The notes under the pieces: generated by a model
Told to the model about the DNA's origin: nothing
The model's input: only the letters and a program-made list of their open reading frames with translations
Database searches by the model: none
NCBI GenBank assembly: GCA_963821925.1
Contig: CAWGFO010000010.1
Span: 1-64,000 of the forward strand
Length of the DNA stretch: 64,000 nt
Origin: JAOUEA01 sp963821925
GTDB lineage: Bacteria; Actinomycetota; UBA4738; HRBIN12
Direction of reading: 5' to 3'
Made by a program: the position numbers and the translations under genes
In this document: piece by piece, positions 1-10,557 of the stretch
Layout of the letters: each line of letters begins with the position of its first letter
How positions within the stretch are numbered: the first letter of the stretch is position 1

Positions 1-3000
1 GCATCATTCGCGCTTTGGCTGGCGGGGTGCAACTCGTCACCCACCAGGCCCTCCACGTTGGATCTGAGGCCCGTGCCTCCTGGGCCGGGAGTCGTCTTCA
101 GCTACCCTTCCGATGGGCAGTACGACGTGACGGCCGGCACGCTGATGTTGCTGACCTTCGAGCGCCCCTGCCGCTGCCGAGCATGGGGCCGGATGCCGGC
201 ATGGGTGGCTACGGCCCGTGCAGCAGGGCGGGAGACGTGGTGACGGGCGCCTTCTGTGTCGAAGGGCCGATGGGCTCGTCGACGGAACCGTGGGCATCGA
301 CGGTCCGAGGCTGAGCTTCGCTCCGACGGGCGGGTTCGCCGAGGGTGCGACCTACCGGGTCTACACGCGACCAGGGATGCTGGATGGCGGCACCAACCTG
401 CCGGCCTCGGCGCCTCTCCTCACCTTCCACACTCGCAGCGAGCGAGCGCAGGCAGGGGTGGCGGCGAGGGTGCTGACGGTGAACGGCCTGCCGCTCTTGG
501 CTGACGGAGGCAGCGCGCTGCCGCTCCTCGACGAGGTGCCGGTTCGACTCGTCTTCTCCGAGCCTCTCTATTCCGGCCACCATCGGCCCCGAGAGCGTTC
601 GGCTGATTCACATGGCTGACTCGACGCCCGTCGAAGGGCAGATCGCCGCCGAGGGTATTCATCTCACCTTCGATCCGGCGACGACGCTCCGAGCGGGAGA
701 CGCCTATCAGCTCGTCCTCACCACAGCGGTGAACGATCTGGGAGGCGAGGCCATCGCCCCGGTTGCCCTCGCTTTCGCGCCACTCCGCATGGCCGCCGCC
801 GACGCGGGGCTCTACCCGCTGAGCCTGACGATCGAGCCTCTCTGGGACGACGGCGGTCCCCAGCCGGAATCCAAGATGTCACCGATGCCGGTGAACAGCT
901 CATTCCTGTCGGCCCCCCTCTTGGGCGCCAACATGCTGGGGGTGAAGAGTGGCGGGCTCGAGGCGCTGGTGGGAGACCCGCAATATTCTCGGCACCCGAA
1001 TTCCCATGGTCATCAGGCGTGGCCAGCGGATCGATTTCACATGCTGCCGATTCGCTTCGCCGGAGTGCTCGAGGCGGGGCTTCAGACCGGGACGATTTAT
1101 TTCACCATGCTGACCGACGCGTATGGCTCCCTCATGCGAAACCCGCTCCGCGCCGGCGAGCAGGTGCCGGACGACATCGAGTCGCCAGTGTCCGTCGATC
1201 TCACGATGGACGCGGTTGTGACGAGCGAGGACGCGCGCGGGAACGTCATCTCGACGCAGACGGTGATGGGCATTCACCTCTTGGGCTTGTCGACCGTCGA
1301 CGGCGATCAGCTCGCGATCGAGCAGGTCGGCGCGATGGACTTCAGCACGCTCGGCATCAACGTGGCGCCGGTGAATCTCGCCATGCGGCTCCGCACCGGC
1401 TCGATGCCGGTGGTCGCTCCGCTGTCGGCTCCTGTTCTCCTCTCGTCGTACCCATCTCCGGGCGCGACCGGTGTGCTGCCCGACGCGCCGATGAGCTCAA
1501 CTTCTCTGGCCCCATGGACCCGGCGCGCATTCGTGACGGGGTGGAGCTCACGCTGGCGGAGGGCGCGGGCGCGACCGCGACCGTCATTGCGATCACCACC
1601 CAGCTCAGGGGGTCGACCCTCGTCATCAGGTCGCTCCGGCGGCTCGATGACGGCGTCGCGGTGAGGCTCAACTACACCGGGCTCCAGTCGTTGGCCGGTG
1701 AGGCGGTGGCTCAAGGCGCTTTGTCGTACACCACCGCGGTCATGTCTTCGGCCCAGCCGGCACCGCCGATCATCACCGCCATCTCACCTGGAGCGCCGTG
1801 TGCCCTGACCGGGAACGGTGCCGGTCACTGCGCCTCGGGGCTCGCGAGCGATACGAGCTACCAACCCTTCACGCTGCCGAGCAACCGTGACATCCATGTG
1901 TCGTTCAATCAGCCGATGGATCCTGCCTCGCTTAACGTCGGGGCGGCCTGCGGCCAGGGGAGCGTTCGCGTCGAGAGCGTCAACGCGACCGGCCAGTGCA
2001 CGGCAGTCGTGGTGGGCACACTCACGAAGAGCGACCGTGAGATCCTCTTCCAGGCCAATCAGCCTTGGACGGTGGGCGGAGCCTACCGGCTCACCCTGGT
2101 GGGCGGCAGCAGCACCAGCTGTGGGGAGGGGAGGATCTGCGGTTCGAAGACGGCCAGCCGCGACACCGACCCCCTCGCAGGGGCCACCTCGAGCCACGCG
2201 GGAGGCCCGGACGTGGCGATCAACTTCACGGGAGCCCCCGCCACCCCAGACAGTTACCAGCCGCTCGAGAGCGAGCCGTTCGCCGACCTGAACGGCAATG
2301 GCTACCTCGACGAGACCGAGCTGAGCAACGAGAAGAACCGGGTCGTCATGGAGTTGGCCGGGTTCGGCGGCGACCTCATCAACGACGCCAGCCTGTTGGG
2401 CGAGGACTGTATGCCCGAGCGGCCGGGCCAGCAGGTGTGCTCCTACGTCCACGCGACCTTGCCTTCCTCGATCGGGAGCCTCTTGGCCACCTGCCCAATC
2501 GATGCGTCAGGCCAGCCAGCCACCGCCACCAACCCGTGCATCCAGGTGCAGGTCTACCCGAACTCGATTCTCGGGACGTCGATTTCGATGAGCACCACGT
2601 CGTTCGGGACCCTTCGCCTCGACGTGCCGACCGGAATGATGGTGATGCGCCTCCGAGAGATGGGGGGGCCGATCACTGGCTACATCATGCGAATACCAGG
2701 GCTCGACGATCCGCAGTTCGTCATCACCAACAACGTGTACTTCGACAACCCCGACATCTCGATTCAGGTGCCGAACGTCTCGCAGAAGCTGGCGACCGAG
2801 GATCTCCACAGCAAGGAGCTTGCCGTGACGCTCAAGGGGCCGGTGACCTTCAGGCCCGACGGGAAGTTGGAGGTGGCCTTGAGGAGCACCGCCGATGTGA
2901 TCGTCAGGGCGAATCTCACGGCGATCACCTCCACGAAGGGGACCATTGATCTGAAGATTCCCGCAGGAGAGATGCGGATCACCCTCGCCGGGCCGCTCTT

Positions 3001-3007
3001 GCGATGA
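1..3007 (+). CDS. SbsA-type Ig-like domain lipoprotein, 5' partial, frameshifted
   Basis: Reading frame 1 from the first base gives a hydrophobic stretch ending in a lipobox (LAGC, Cys at about nt 28-30), so only a few N-terminal residues are missing. The product is probably a secreted lipoprotein of about 1,000 residues. It has repeated modules such as VVFSYPSDGQYDV, LLSSYPSPGATGV and VSFNQPMDPASL, which resemble bacterial Ig-like (SbsA, Big_5) domains. A segment near nt 2290 (DLNGNGYLDETEL) looks like an EF-hand or dockerin-type calcium loop. The frame changes near 170, 270, 575 and 1,490, and continuity of the protein pattern across these points argues for sequencing indels rather than decay. 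Its stop overlaps the start of the next gene by ATGA. The specific function is unknown; a cell-surface role is inferred. Confidence 0.7.
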
Positions 3008-3906
3008 GGTCCATCATGCGAAGAACCGGGCTCGTCCTCGTCCTCCTCTGTGCCGTGATCAGCCGGGCCGCCTTCGGTCAATCCGGCGACGACAGTGCGG
3101 GTTCCTCGACGGTTGTGCCAACTCCCGCTGCGACGAGCTCGACCCGCGAGTCGGAGCGCGACAGCTGGTTCGGGTTCTCCTTTCGTCTCGGGGGGCTGTT
3201 CATCCTCCCCACAGGGCGAAGCAAAGAAGTGGAGCTGGCCAACGTGAGCCCGATGGCCCATCTCTCGGGTTTGACCGACGGGCCGATTGCCGGCTCGTGG
3301 GCCGCGATGGGCAGCAACGTGATGGCGGCCGCCACCATCGGCTGGGCTCCTCCGATCCTGAATCGGCAGTTGTCGATCGAGACGATCCTCGCGCTCCCGT
3401 TCACCCAGAAGTTGTACATGGGAGGGACCCTCGCCACCGCCTCGCTGGCCCCCACCGCCCTTGGCGTGCTGCCGACCGGGGTGCCTGCGCTCGGCTCGGA
3501 GCTTGGGGAGGTGACGGTGTTGCCGCCGGTCGTGACTCTGGTCTACCGGTTCTTCCCCTCGTGGCGAGTTCGACCGTACCTCGGGGCGGGGGCCAGCCTC
3601 CTCGTCGTCATGGGCGCGAGGATCACCAATCCGGCGCTCTCCGAGATTTCTCCGCCGAAGGTCGAGATTCCTCCCAAGCTCGGTTGGGTGGTTCAGGCGG
3701 GGGCCGAGGTTCGCGTATTCGGTTCGTTCTTCGTCACCGGCGACATCAAGTACATCGGAGGGCTCGCGCTCACTGCCAAGGTGACCGACATCTGGGTTCG
3801 GCTGCCGAACCTGCCGCTCTACGGGCCGGTGAAGGTGGGCGACAACGTCGTGAGGGTTTCCGTCAATCCGGTGGTCGTTCAGCTCGGCATCGGGATGAAC
3901 CTCTGA
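3004..3906 (+). CDS. OmpW-like outer-membrane beta-barrel protein
   Basis: The 300-residue product has an N-terminal signal peptide (RRTGLVLVLLCAV, predicted cut after AFG near residue 25) and a low-complexity Ser/Thr linker. The rest alternates in beta-strand fashion. The segment VRPYLGAGASLLVV near residue 195 resembles the conserved OmpW/OmpA-type barrel strand. This implies an outer membrane and therefore a Gram-negative host. The gene starts inside the stop codon of the Ig-like lipoprotein gene (ATGA), so the two are probably translationally coupled and may act together at the cell surface. It is one of the few intact genes in the left part of the window. The OmpW assignment rests on pattern only; a generic porin-like barrel is possible. 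Confidence 0.6.
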   Translation: MRSIMRRTGLVLVLLCAVISRAAFGQSGDDSAGSSTVVPTPAATSSTRESERDSWFGFSFRLGGLFILPTGRSKEVELANVSPMAHLSGLTDGPIAGSWAAMGSNVMAAATIGWAPPILNRQLSIETILALPFTQKLYMGGTLATASLAPTALGVLPTGVPALGSELGEVTVLPPVVTLVYRFFPSWRVRPYLGAGASLLVVMGARITNPALSEISPPKVEIPPKLGWVVQAGAEVRVFGSFFVTGDIKYIGGLALTAKVTDIWVRLPNLPLYGPVKVGDNVVRVSVNPVVVQLGIGMNL

Positions 3907-4011
3907 ACCACCAGCATCAATCTCCTCGCTCCCCCCACACCGAGGAGAACGGGGTCCTCCGGATGGCGAGCGAGGCCGAAGACGACCGCGCACCCTCCCT
4001 CATTCACTCAC

Positions 4012-4967
4012 TCACCACGTCCGCGACAGGAGGTCGAGCCGATCGAGCTCCTTCGCTGAGAGCTGGAGCCCCATCGCTCCGACATTCTCGTCGGCGTGCT
4101 TCGGCTTGCTCGCGCCTGGAATGGCGACCACCGTATCGCCGTGGAACGCCACCAGCCAGGCGAGGGCGACCTGCGAGGGCGTCGAGCCGTAGGCCCGAGC
4201 GAGGCGCCCAGCTCCTCGACGAGGGGCCGGCTCTTCTCGAGCCCGCGCGAGCGAAACGCCGGCAGCACCTTTCGCGGGCCGCTGATCGAGCTCGGGTCGT
4301 CGTGGAACTTGCCGGTCAACAGGCCCTGCTCGAGAGGGGAGTAGGCGATGATGGTGATGCCAAGCTCCTTCGCTGCGGCGAGCACGCCGTTTCGCTCGAT
4401 GCGCCGGTCGAGCAAGTTGTACTTCATCTGGTTCGACGCGAGTGCCAGGCCCTTGGCCGCCAGCGCGGCACAGGCTCTCCGCATGCGTTTCTCGCCGAAG
4501 TTGCTCACCCCGACGGCGCGGGTCTTCTTCTCTGTGACGAGCGCGGCCATGGCTGCCATCTCCGCCTCGACCGACGAGAGACCGAACGGCGCATGCACCT
4601 GATGCAGGTCGATGGGCCATGGCGAAAGGGCTGCGATTCGGTCGCCGATGGTCGCCTCGATGCTGCTCGCCGTGCGCAGCGCGGGGAACCACTTGGTGGC
4701 CACGACGAGCTGGCCCGGCGCCCGACCCGCCGCCAGGAGCGCCTTCGACAACGCGCGCTCGGAGCGCCCTTCGCCATAGGCCTCGGCGGTGTCGAACCAG
4801 TTGACGCCGCCAGCGAGTGACGTGGCGATAATCTCGTTCACCGTCGTCTGCGGCAGCGCCGGCCAGAAGCGCCCCGCCAGCCCGGTGCCCTCGGAGAACT
4901 GCCAACACCCGAGGCCGATCGAGGTCACCTCAAGTTCGGTTCTGCCGAGCCGGCGCTTCGTAGGCAT
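4012..4967 (-). CDS. Aldo/keto reductase, one frameshift
   Basis: The protein begins MPTKRRLGRTELEVTSIGLG at 4967, matching the usual start of NADPH-dependent aldo/keto reductases; an in-frame ATG at 5003 would add 12 atypical residues. Family signatures are FDTAEAYGEGRSE (catalytic Asp and Tyr), the Lys in VVATKWFP, IDLHQVH (His), VGVSNFG, SNQMKYNLLDR and IIAYSPLEQGLLTGKF. After about nt 4205 the C-terminal cofactor-binding part continues in another frame (VVAIPGASKPKHADENVGA) and ends at 4012. One indel therefore restores a full enzyme of about 317 residues. The substrate cannot be inferred. It is convergent with the OmpW-like gene. Confidence 0.85.
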
Positions 4968-5026
4968 GAGCCCCTCTCGGTTGACGAGCTGACGGGTTGA
5001 CAAACGCGAAGCAGCCTAGCGTTCGT

Positions 5027-5057
5027 TTGCCCGACGGTTCTACGGAAATCTTATAAA
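5027..5057 (+). promoter_or_regulatory. Possible promoter for the 5097 gene
   Basis: The divergent gap between 4968 and 5096 is visibly AT-richer than its surroundings. It contains TTGCCC at 5027-5032 and TATAAA at 5052-5057, 19 bases apart, upstream of the ATG at 5097. Such hexamers occur easily by chance, so the call is tentative. Confidence 0.3.
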
Positions 5058-5096
5058 TGATGTTGCAAGGCAAAATCAATAAGCCCAAGCTGCGCC

Positions 5097-5900
5097 ATGG
5101 CTCGAGCACAATGGCGTCGCAGCGCGTTCCTTGTGGTGGTCGCGTCGGCCACCGCCGCCGCCCAGGACGCTTTCGAGATTCAGGTCTACGACGCGCGGAC
5201 GGCGGCTCCGGGCCAATCGGTGCCGAGTTCCACCTGAACCACTTCTTCGTCGGGAGCACCAGCTTCGAGGGCCCAGAGCAGCCGACCAATCATGTCACCC
5301 ACCTCACCTTCGAGCCCCACATCGGCCTGGCCGATTGGTGCGAGGCGGGGGCGTACGTCTCCACCGCGGTCCGCGCCAGCGGCACCTTCGACGTCGCGAG
5401 CCTCAAGCTGAGATTCAAAGCCCGGTGGCCTACGCGGCTCTGGGGGCGGCTCGGGCTCGCGCTGAACCAGGAACTGTCGGCCACCCGGCTCGACTACGAG
5501 GCGAGCGGGTTCGCCTGGGAGATTCGCCCTGTCATCGACTTCGAGTGGAGGCGGCTGGTACGTCTCTGCGAACCCCATCGTCTCGGTGCCGTTGGGGGGG
5601 CCCGACAAGGGCAGGCCTGAGCTCGAGCCCTGCGCCAAGGTTGCCATCCGCGCACTCGAGATCCTCTCTGTCGGGGTGGAATACTACGGCGCGCTCGGGC
5701 CGATCGCCCGTATGGATGCCCCCGCGTCCCAGGTTCACCGGCTGTTCGGCGCGCTCGACTTCGACTGGCGGTCGGGCCGCCGACTGTTCGAGCTCAACCT
5801 CGCTCTGGGTTACGGCCTGTCAGGCGCCGAGCGGTCGATCGCCAAGGCGACTGTGGCGTTCGACGTGGAGCCAGAGCCACCCAGGCCCTCGGGGCAGTGA
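5097..5900 (+). CDS. Predicted envelope protein, frameshifted
   Basis: The start at 5097 gives MARAQWRRSAFLVVVASATA, a short signal peptide ending in AAAQD. The protein then reads FHLNHFFVGSTSFEG, THLTFEPHIGLADWCEAGAYV, FEWRR/GWYVSANPIVSVPLGG and LEILSVGVEYYGALGPI, finishing at 5900. Frames change near 5213 and 5555. Alternating hydrophobic and polar residues with many aromatics suggest an outer-membrane beta-barrel or a periplasmic protein. Similar genes in myxobacteria are annotated as hypothetical. It is divergent from the aldo/keto reductase and convergent with the DUF1592 gene. I do not recognise a specific function. Confidence 0.55.
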
Positions 5901-6002
5901 GAGGCCCAAGTCGACCAGACCGGAGCCGTCACCTGATGACGTCGCGCCACGGTGCTTGGTCCACCACCAGCCCAAAACCGCCTCTCGCGAGCGACCTGGC
6001 GC

Positions 6003-7649
6003 TCACGGTTTGCAGGCGAGGGCCGTGGCGCCAGCCACCTCGGCGAGCAGAGCCTGGAAGCGCCGGTGTTTGCTCGAGAACGAGCTCTGGAGCGTGCGGA
6101 CCATCGTCAGGTCGGCTCCGTCGACCGCCAGTCGGCGGCCCAGCGCATAGGTGAGCGTGCGGTCGATCATGCAGGCCTCGGTGCGCGGGTCGGCTTTGAG
6201 GAGCTGCACCAGTCCTGTGGCATTCTGGAAAGGCTTTCCTGCGAAGATTCCCGCGGGGTCGATGGTGGCGCCGTTCTCTTGGGTGCGGAGCCGGGAATCG
6301 GCCCCGTACACCTCGAGGGCGTAGCCGATGGGGTCGAGGACCTGGTGGCAGCCGTTGCAGGCCGCGCTCGCTGTCAGCGCATCGAGGCGCTGGCGAACGG
6401 TCGGCTGATCGGTCGTCGCGTCGGGCACCGGGGGCACGACGACGCCAGCGGGAGGCGCGAGAGGCGCGCACAACATTCGTTCGAGCACGTAGTTGCCGCG
6501 CTTGGGCACGTTCGTCTTGGTCGTCTTGCTGGTGACGACGAGCGGCGCCGACTGGCCGAGCAGGCCGGCTCGGGGATCATTGGGGCTCAACGTCACTCGG
6601 GCCAGCGCATCGCCGCTGGCCGACAGGTTGAGGAAGCCCGCCAAGGTTCCGTTGACGAAGGTGACCGTAGCGTCAATCAGGTCGAGCGCGTCGCGATCTC
6701 GGAGAAGAGGAACTCGTCGAGGTAGGCCCCGATCTGTTGTTGCATGGCCTTCATCACGCCGGTGGTGACGCCGGGAAACAGGGCGGCGTCGAGGGCCACA
6801 CCCTCGACGTTGCTCACGTTGAACCACTGCGCCACGAAGCGGCTCTTGAGGCTGGCCGCCCGTGGGTCCGCCAGGAGTCGGGCAACCTGCGCGTCGAGCA
6901 CGCTCTTCTGCGCGATGGCCCCCGAGTCGGCTAGGGCGGCCAGCTCGTCGTCGGGCGAGGTGCCCCGACACGAAGTACGACAGGCGCGAGGCCACCGCCC
7001 AGGTCGACGCCGCTTGGGCTTCGGGCACCACCGCCTCGGTGCGGAGCAGGAAGTTGGGGCAGCAGACTGCGCTCAAGGCGAGCTTCGCGGCGCTTTCGAA
7101 GTCGTCGCCCGCGGCGCGGGTAGCGTCGTAGAGCTGAACGAGGCTGGCCAGCTCGTCGCGCGTGACGGGCCTGCGCCAGGCGCGCCGGGCGAACCTCGAG
7201 AGGAGCTCGTTGGCGCACGACGCTTCGGTCACCGCTCCGCCGGGCGTACACGACCTGAGCCGGCTCTGGGCGGGTGGGATCGCCGTACGGGTGGTGTCCC
7301 GCGCCCACGCTGCGTCGATGACCCGAAGGGCGACGTCTCGAGCCCCTGGACCAGGCCGGGGGCGATGGACAGGCTGGGTCGCGTCATTGTCGAAGTGGAG
7401 CGCGCCGATGACGTCGGCGGGGAAGAACCTCGCGGGTTTCAGCTCGTCGTCGACGAGGGAGCCGAGCGTGGCGTCGATGTCTTGAATGTTGAGGCGTGTC
7501 AGCGGCGCGCGCGACAGCTGGCACGCCTCGGCCGGGACGTTGGGGTTGGGATTGGGATGGGGGTCAATCGTCTCGGAGCCGAGGGCCGAGACGATGCCCT
7601 CACAACCGGAGACGACGAAGAAGAGCACTGAGAGGAGGAGTGGGCGCAT
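6003..7649 (-). CDS. DUF1592/DUF1588/DUF1585 cytochrome-like lipoprotein, frameshifted
   Basis: The start at 7649 gives a lipoprotein signal (LLLSVLFFVVSGC). The N-terminal part (LTRLNIQDIDATLGSLV) resembles DUF1587. Next come the DUF1595/DUF1592 segments (ELLSRFARRAWRRPVTRDEL, LALSAVCCPNFLLRTE), then DUF1588 with the haem-type motif CNGCH followed by LDPIGYALE, and a DUF1585-like tail (YALGRRLAVDG). This multi-domain family is common in Planctomycetes and Myxococcota and is nearly always paired with a DUF1552 gene, as here. The frame changes at least near 6,960 and 6,690, and the segment around 7,350 also looks disturbed. The molecular function is unproven; binding of c-type haem is inferred from CxxCH. 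Confidence 0.75.
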   Translation of the reverse strand: MRPLLLSVLFFVVSGCEGIVSALGSETIDPHPNPNPNVPAEACQLSRAPLTRLNIQDIDATLGSLVDDELKPARFFPADVIGALHFDNDATQPVHRPRPGPGARDVALRVIDAAWARDTTRTAIPPAQSRLRSCTPGGAVTEASCANELLSRFARRAWRRPVTRDELASLVQLYDATRAAGDDFESAAKLALSAVCCPNFLLRTEAVVPEAQAASTWAVASRLSYFVSGHLARRRAGRPSRLGGHRAEERARRAGCPTPGGPTGGQPQEPLRGAVVQREQRRGCGPRRRPVSRRHHRRDEGHATTDRGLPRRVPLLRDRDALDLIDATVTFVNGTLAGFLNLSASGDALARVTLSPNDPRAGLLGQSAPLVVTSKTTKTNVPKRGNYVLERMLCAPLAPPAGVVVPPVPDATTDQPTVRQRLDALTASAACNGCHQVLDPIGYALEVYGADSRLRTQENGATIDPAGIFAGKPFQNATGLVQLLKADPRTEACMIDRTLTYALGRRLAVDGADLTMVRTLQSSFSSKHRRFQALLAEVAGATALACKP

Positions 7650-7655
7650 GGCTTT

Positions 7656-9024
7656 CTAGAGCCCCGAGAGGGAGGTGACGCCGAATTCGCCGAACTTCCC
7701 AGTCACGCCGAAGGCGGAGAGGATCGTCACGAATGCATCGCCGACGTGCTTGTGCTGGCCGTCGATGTGACGGCCTGGGTTGAGGGCGCCTCCGAGTGAG
7801 CCGGCGAGCAGCACGGGCATGTTCATGGAGTCGTGGAGATCTGCGTCGGCGACATCGCTCCCGTAATAGAGCGCCGCCCGCTTGATGAGCGGTGTGCCGT
7901 CGGCGTCGGTCACCTTGGCGGAGCTGGTCGACGAGGTAGGCGAAGATGCCCACCTGCCAGGCGTCGATCACGCCCTTCGCGTGCGTCTTGGCCGCGTCCG
8001 TCCCGTGGTGCGAGGCGTTCCGGGGTGCGAGTAGGCGACGCCGTCGACCTTGAAAGACATCGGGCTCGTGCCTTGGCCCAGCATGTAGGTGGCGGCGCGC
8101 GTGGCGTCGCACTGGAAGCCGCCAACGATGAGGTCGCACATGAGGTTGGCGTACTTGTCTCGGTCCACGGGGATCAGCGAGACCGGTGTGGACCGATCGC
8201 AGCTCGTCGAGATGGAACCGAGTCCGACGAGGCAGTCATCTTGTCCAGTTCCACCTCGATGCGCCGCACGCCCTCGAGGTACTCCTCGACGCGGAGCCGG
8301 TCGTCGGTGCGGAGATCCTCGACTTGAGCGCTGCGGCGTGCCCCTTGACCGCGTCGACCACCCGCCGGCGTCGGGCCGCCTCCTTCAGCACCGCGGAGAG
8401 ACGCCGGCGTCTGTGCTGCCCCCGTTCCCGCTTCCGCCTGAACCGAACAGCCGCTCGAAGGCGACCTGCGGGTGGTAGACGTTGGCCTGCGCCGAGCCCT
8501 TGCTGACCGACACCACGCACTGGGCGCTGTTCGGCCATCTTGCCGGTCCTCCCGGTTGGGGGCCTGGTAGTAGCCCTGGCTGTTGGCGACGAATCCGCGG
8601 GGGCCAATAGTACCCGTTGTTTTCGAGGCCGAGGTTCAGCGTGGCGAGCTTCACGCTCGACTCGCTCAGCCTTCCGATGACCTGATTGATCGAGCTCGCT
8701 CCGTCAAGCCGGGAGGCGGTCAGGAAGACCTTGAGCCCGCCATCGGGGCTGCCCATGTTGTTGTCGTCGCCAGGCTGGAGGTTCGAGATCACGCTCACGT
8801 GCTGGCGAACGGGGGCCAGCGGGGCCAGGGAAAGGGGCAAGTCGAAGGTCGAACCGAAACTGGTCGGTCGCCACAGCGCCGGCACGATGCCGATTGGGTC
8901 CGTACTGCCAGCACGAAGCGGAAGGGCGCGACGACGTCGGCTTGCGCTCTGAGGCATGAGCGAGCTGGAGGAGTGGCAACAAGGCCAATCCTGATCGACG
9001 GAGGAGGGTCCGACGGCTGAGCAT
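7656..9024 (-). CDS. DUF1552 family Tat-exported protein, heavily frameshifted
   Basis: The start at 9024 encodes a twin-arginine-type leader (SRRTLLRRSGLALL). Recognisable DUF1552 pieces follow in several frames: VRQHVSVISNLQPGDDNNMGS, DQVIGRLSESSVKLATLNLG, VYHPQVAFERLFG, a helical VVDAVKGHAAALKSRIS region, DKYANLMCDLIVGGFQCDATR, and the C-terminal LHDSMNMPVLLAGSLGGALNPGRHI. At least six frame changes occur. The protein order is preserved throughout, so this looks like unpolished sequence rather than a decayed gene. It lies just upstream of the DUF1592 gene on the same strand, the usual arrangement of the pair. Confidence 0.7.
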
Positions 9025-9115
9025 GAGTTCTCCTTTTCCTGTACGTTGCTGCTATGCGGTATGGAGGCACGATCGGCCGGGAAAGGGTCAACGAGTGTTA
9101 TCCGTTGTGAACACT

Positions 9116-9191
9116 CCGTGCGTGTGTGGGTGTGTATATATGTGAATGTGTGTATGTGTGTTGATGTGCATGCGTGTTGATGTGCATGTGG
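9116..9191. repeat. TG-rich microsatellite-like tract
   Basis: About 75 bases are almost pure alternating T/G with occasional A and C. Within it the 15-mer GTGTTGATGTGCATG occurs at 9158-9172 and again at 9174-9188. It lies in the roughly 200-base divergent gap between the DUF1552 gene and the oxidoreductase gene. Alternating purine-pyrimidine DNA of this kind can adopt Z-form. Such tracts are unusual in a GC-rich bacterium. Confidence 0.8.
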
Positions 9192-9225
9192 TTAGAGGGA
9201 TTCTCGGAGGTGCTGCGTTCATTCT

Positions 9226-10338
9226 CGGGTCGTCATCATCGGTGCTGGCGTGGTCGGGCTGGCGATCGCCGACGGGTGTCGCGCAGGACCCGAGAAGTGG
9301 TCGTTCTCGAGAGCGCGGCCCGCACCGGCCAAGCGACGTCATCGCGGAGCTCCCAGGTGCTCCACTCGGGGCTCGACCACCCCAAAGGCTCGCTCAAGGC
9401 CCGGCTCTGTGTGGCGGGCAATCGCGCGCTCCCGAGCTGGTGCGAGATGCACGGCGTGCCCCTCAGGAGGGTCGGCAAGCTCATCGTCGCTACCACCGAT
9501 CCCGAGCAGACCGAGCTCGAGGAGCTCCTCCGCCGGGCCGAAGCCAATGGCGTCGAAGGGATCATGGCCCTCGACGGCTCCGATGTCCGATCACTCGAGC
9601 CCTCGGTGTGCGCGGTGGCCGCGCTGTGGGTGCCGTCCACCGGAATTCTCGAGGCTCGTACCCTGGTGGATTCACTGGCTCGCGCGGCGGTCGACCGAGG
9701 TGTCATCGTCGCCCTCCGCCACCACCTGATGTCCCTTGAGCCCGAGCCTGGAGGCTTGGTCGCTCGAGGTGGCGTCGGGGCAGGATTGCTTTCGGCTCCA
9801 TGCCCAGTGGGTGATCAACGCGGCGGGGCTCCATGCCGATGCCATCGCGTCCCTCGCCGGCCTCGACGTCGACGCGCTGGGCTACCGCCAACACTGGGTC
9901 AAGGGGCGCTACGTGCGGGTGCGCGGCGGGCGCCAAGTCGCGCACCTGGTCTACCCGCGTGCCTCCGGCGACGTTGTCAGGGCTGGGGGCTCGATCTCAC
10001 CATCGGCCTCGACGGCGACGTGCGGTTGGGTCCCGACGTGGTGCCGCTCGAGACGCGCGTCGAGGACTACGCGGTTGACGAGGGCTGTCTGGCGGCGTTC
10101 CACGAGGCGGCGCGTCGGTTCATCCCCTCCCTTTCTCTCGACGAGCTGGCGGCCGACACTTCGGGCATCTACTCAAGCTCTCTCGACCCGGAGGGCCGTG
10201 GCGCGACTTCGTCGTGGTCGAGGAGAGCGCCCATGGGTGCCCGGGCTCGTCACCCTGGCTGGCATCGAGTCGCCTGGGCTCACCTGCTCGACCGAGCTGG
10301 CGAAAGAGGTCGATGCCATCGTCTCTCTTCCTGCTTGA
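9226..10338 (+). CDS. L-2-hydroxyglutarate dehydrogenase-like FAD oxidoreductase, frameshifted
   Basis: The FAD-binding start RVVIIGAGVVGLAIA begins near 9226. It continues as VVVLESAARTGQATSSRSS, QVLHSGLDHPKGSLKARLC, INAAGLHADAIASLAGLD and a C-terminal TLAGIESPGLTCSTELAKEV motif typical of LhgO/L2HGDH-type oxidases of the DAO superfamily. The family oxidises L-2-hydroxyglutarate to 2-oxoglutarate with FAD. Frames change near 9,285, 9,760, 9,985 and 10,200, and no start codon is in frame with the first segment. Domain order and spacing are normal for a protein of about 370 residues. A related D-amino-acid-oxidase-like dehydrogenase cannot be excluded. Confidence 0.72.
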
Positions 10339-10557
10339 GGCTGTGTCCTCGGCGACGAATCTGGAGCGTGCGCGCACCAGCCTGGAGTGCTATCTATACG
10401 TAATGAGTGCTGTTTTTGTCGGCCTTATAAGAGATCGTCGCTCGTGCGCACATCACCACTGTTCACGAATGGCCTTTTTGGACTATAAAGCGCCGTCATT
10501 TTTCATCCTCTGACTCTGAGGTTTGGGGTCGGAGCCAGCGAAGCGGAGCGTTCCTCG
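10339..10557. other. AT-rich intergenic segment
   Basis: This 219-base gap is markedly AT-richer than its surroundings (for example CTATCTATACGTAATG near 10,390 and CTTATAAGAG near 10,425). It probably carries the promoter of the APS kinase gene, but I cannot fix its elements. I see no coding potential or RNA gene in it. Confidence 0.4.

Noticed and set aside
9116..9191. TG tract considered as a CRISPR or tandem regulatory array
   Set aside because: There are no consistent repeats with spacers and the longest exact repeat is 15 bases. It is low-complexity sequence only.
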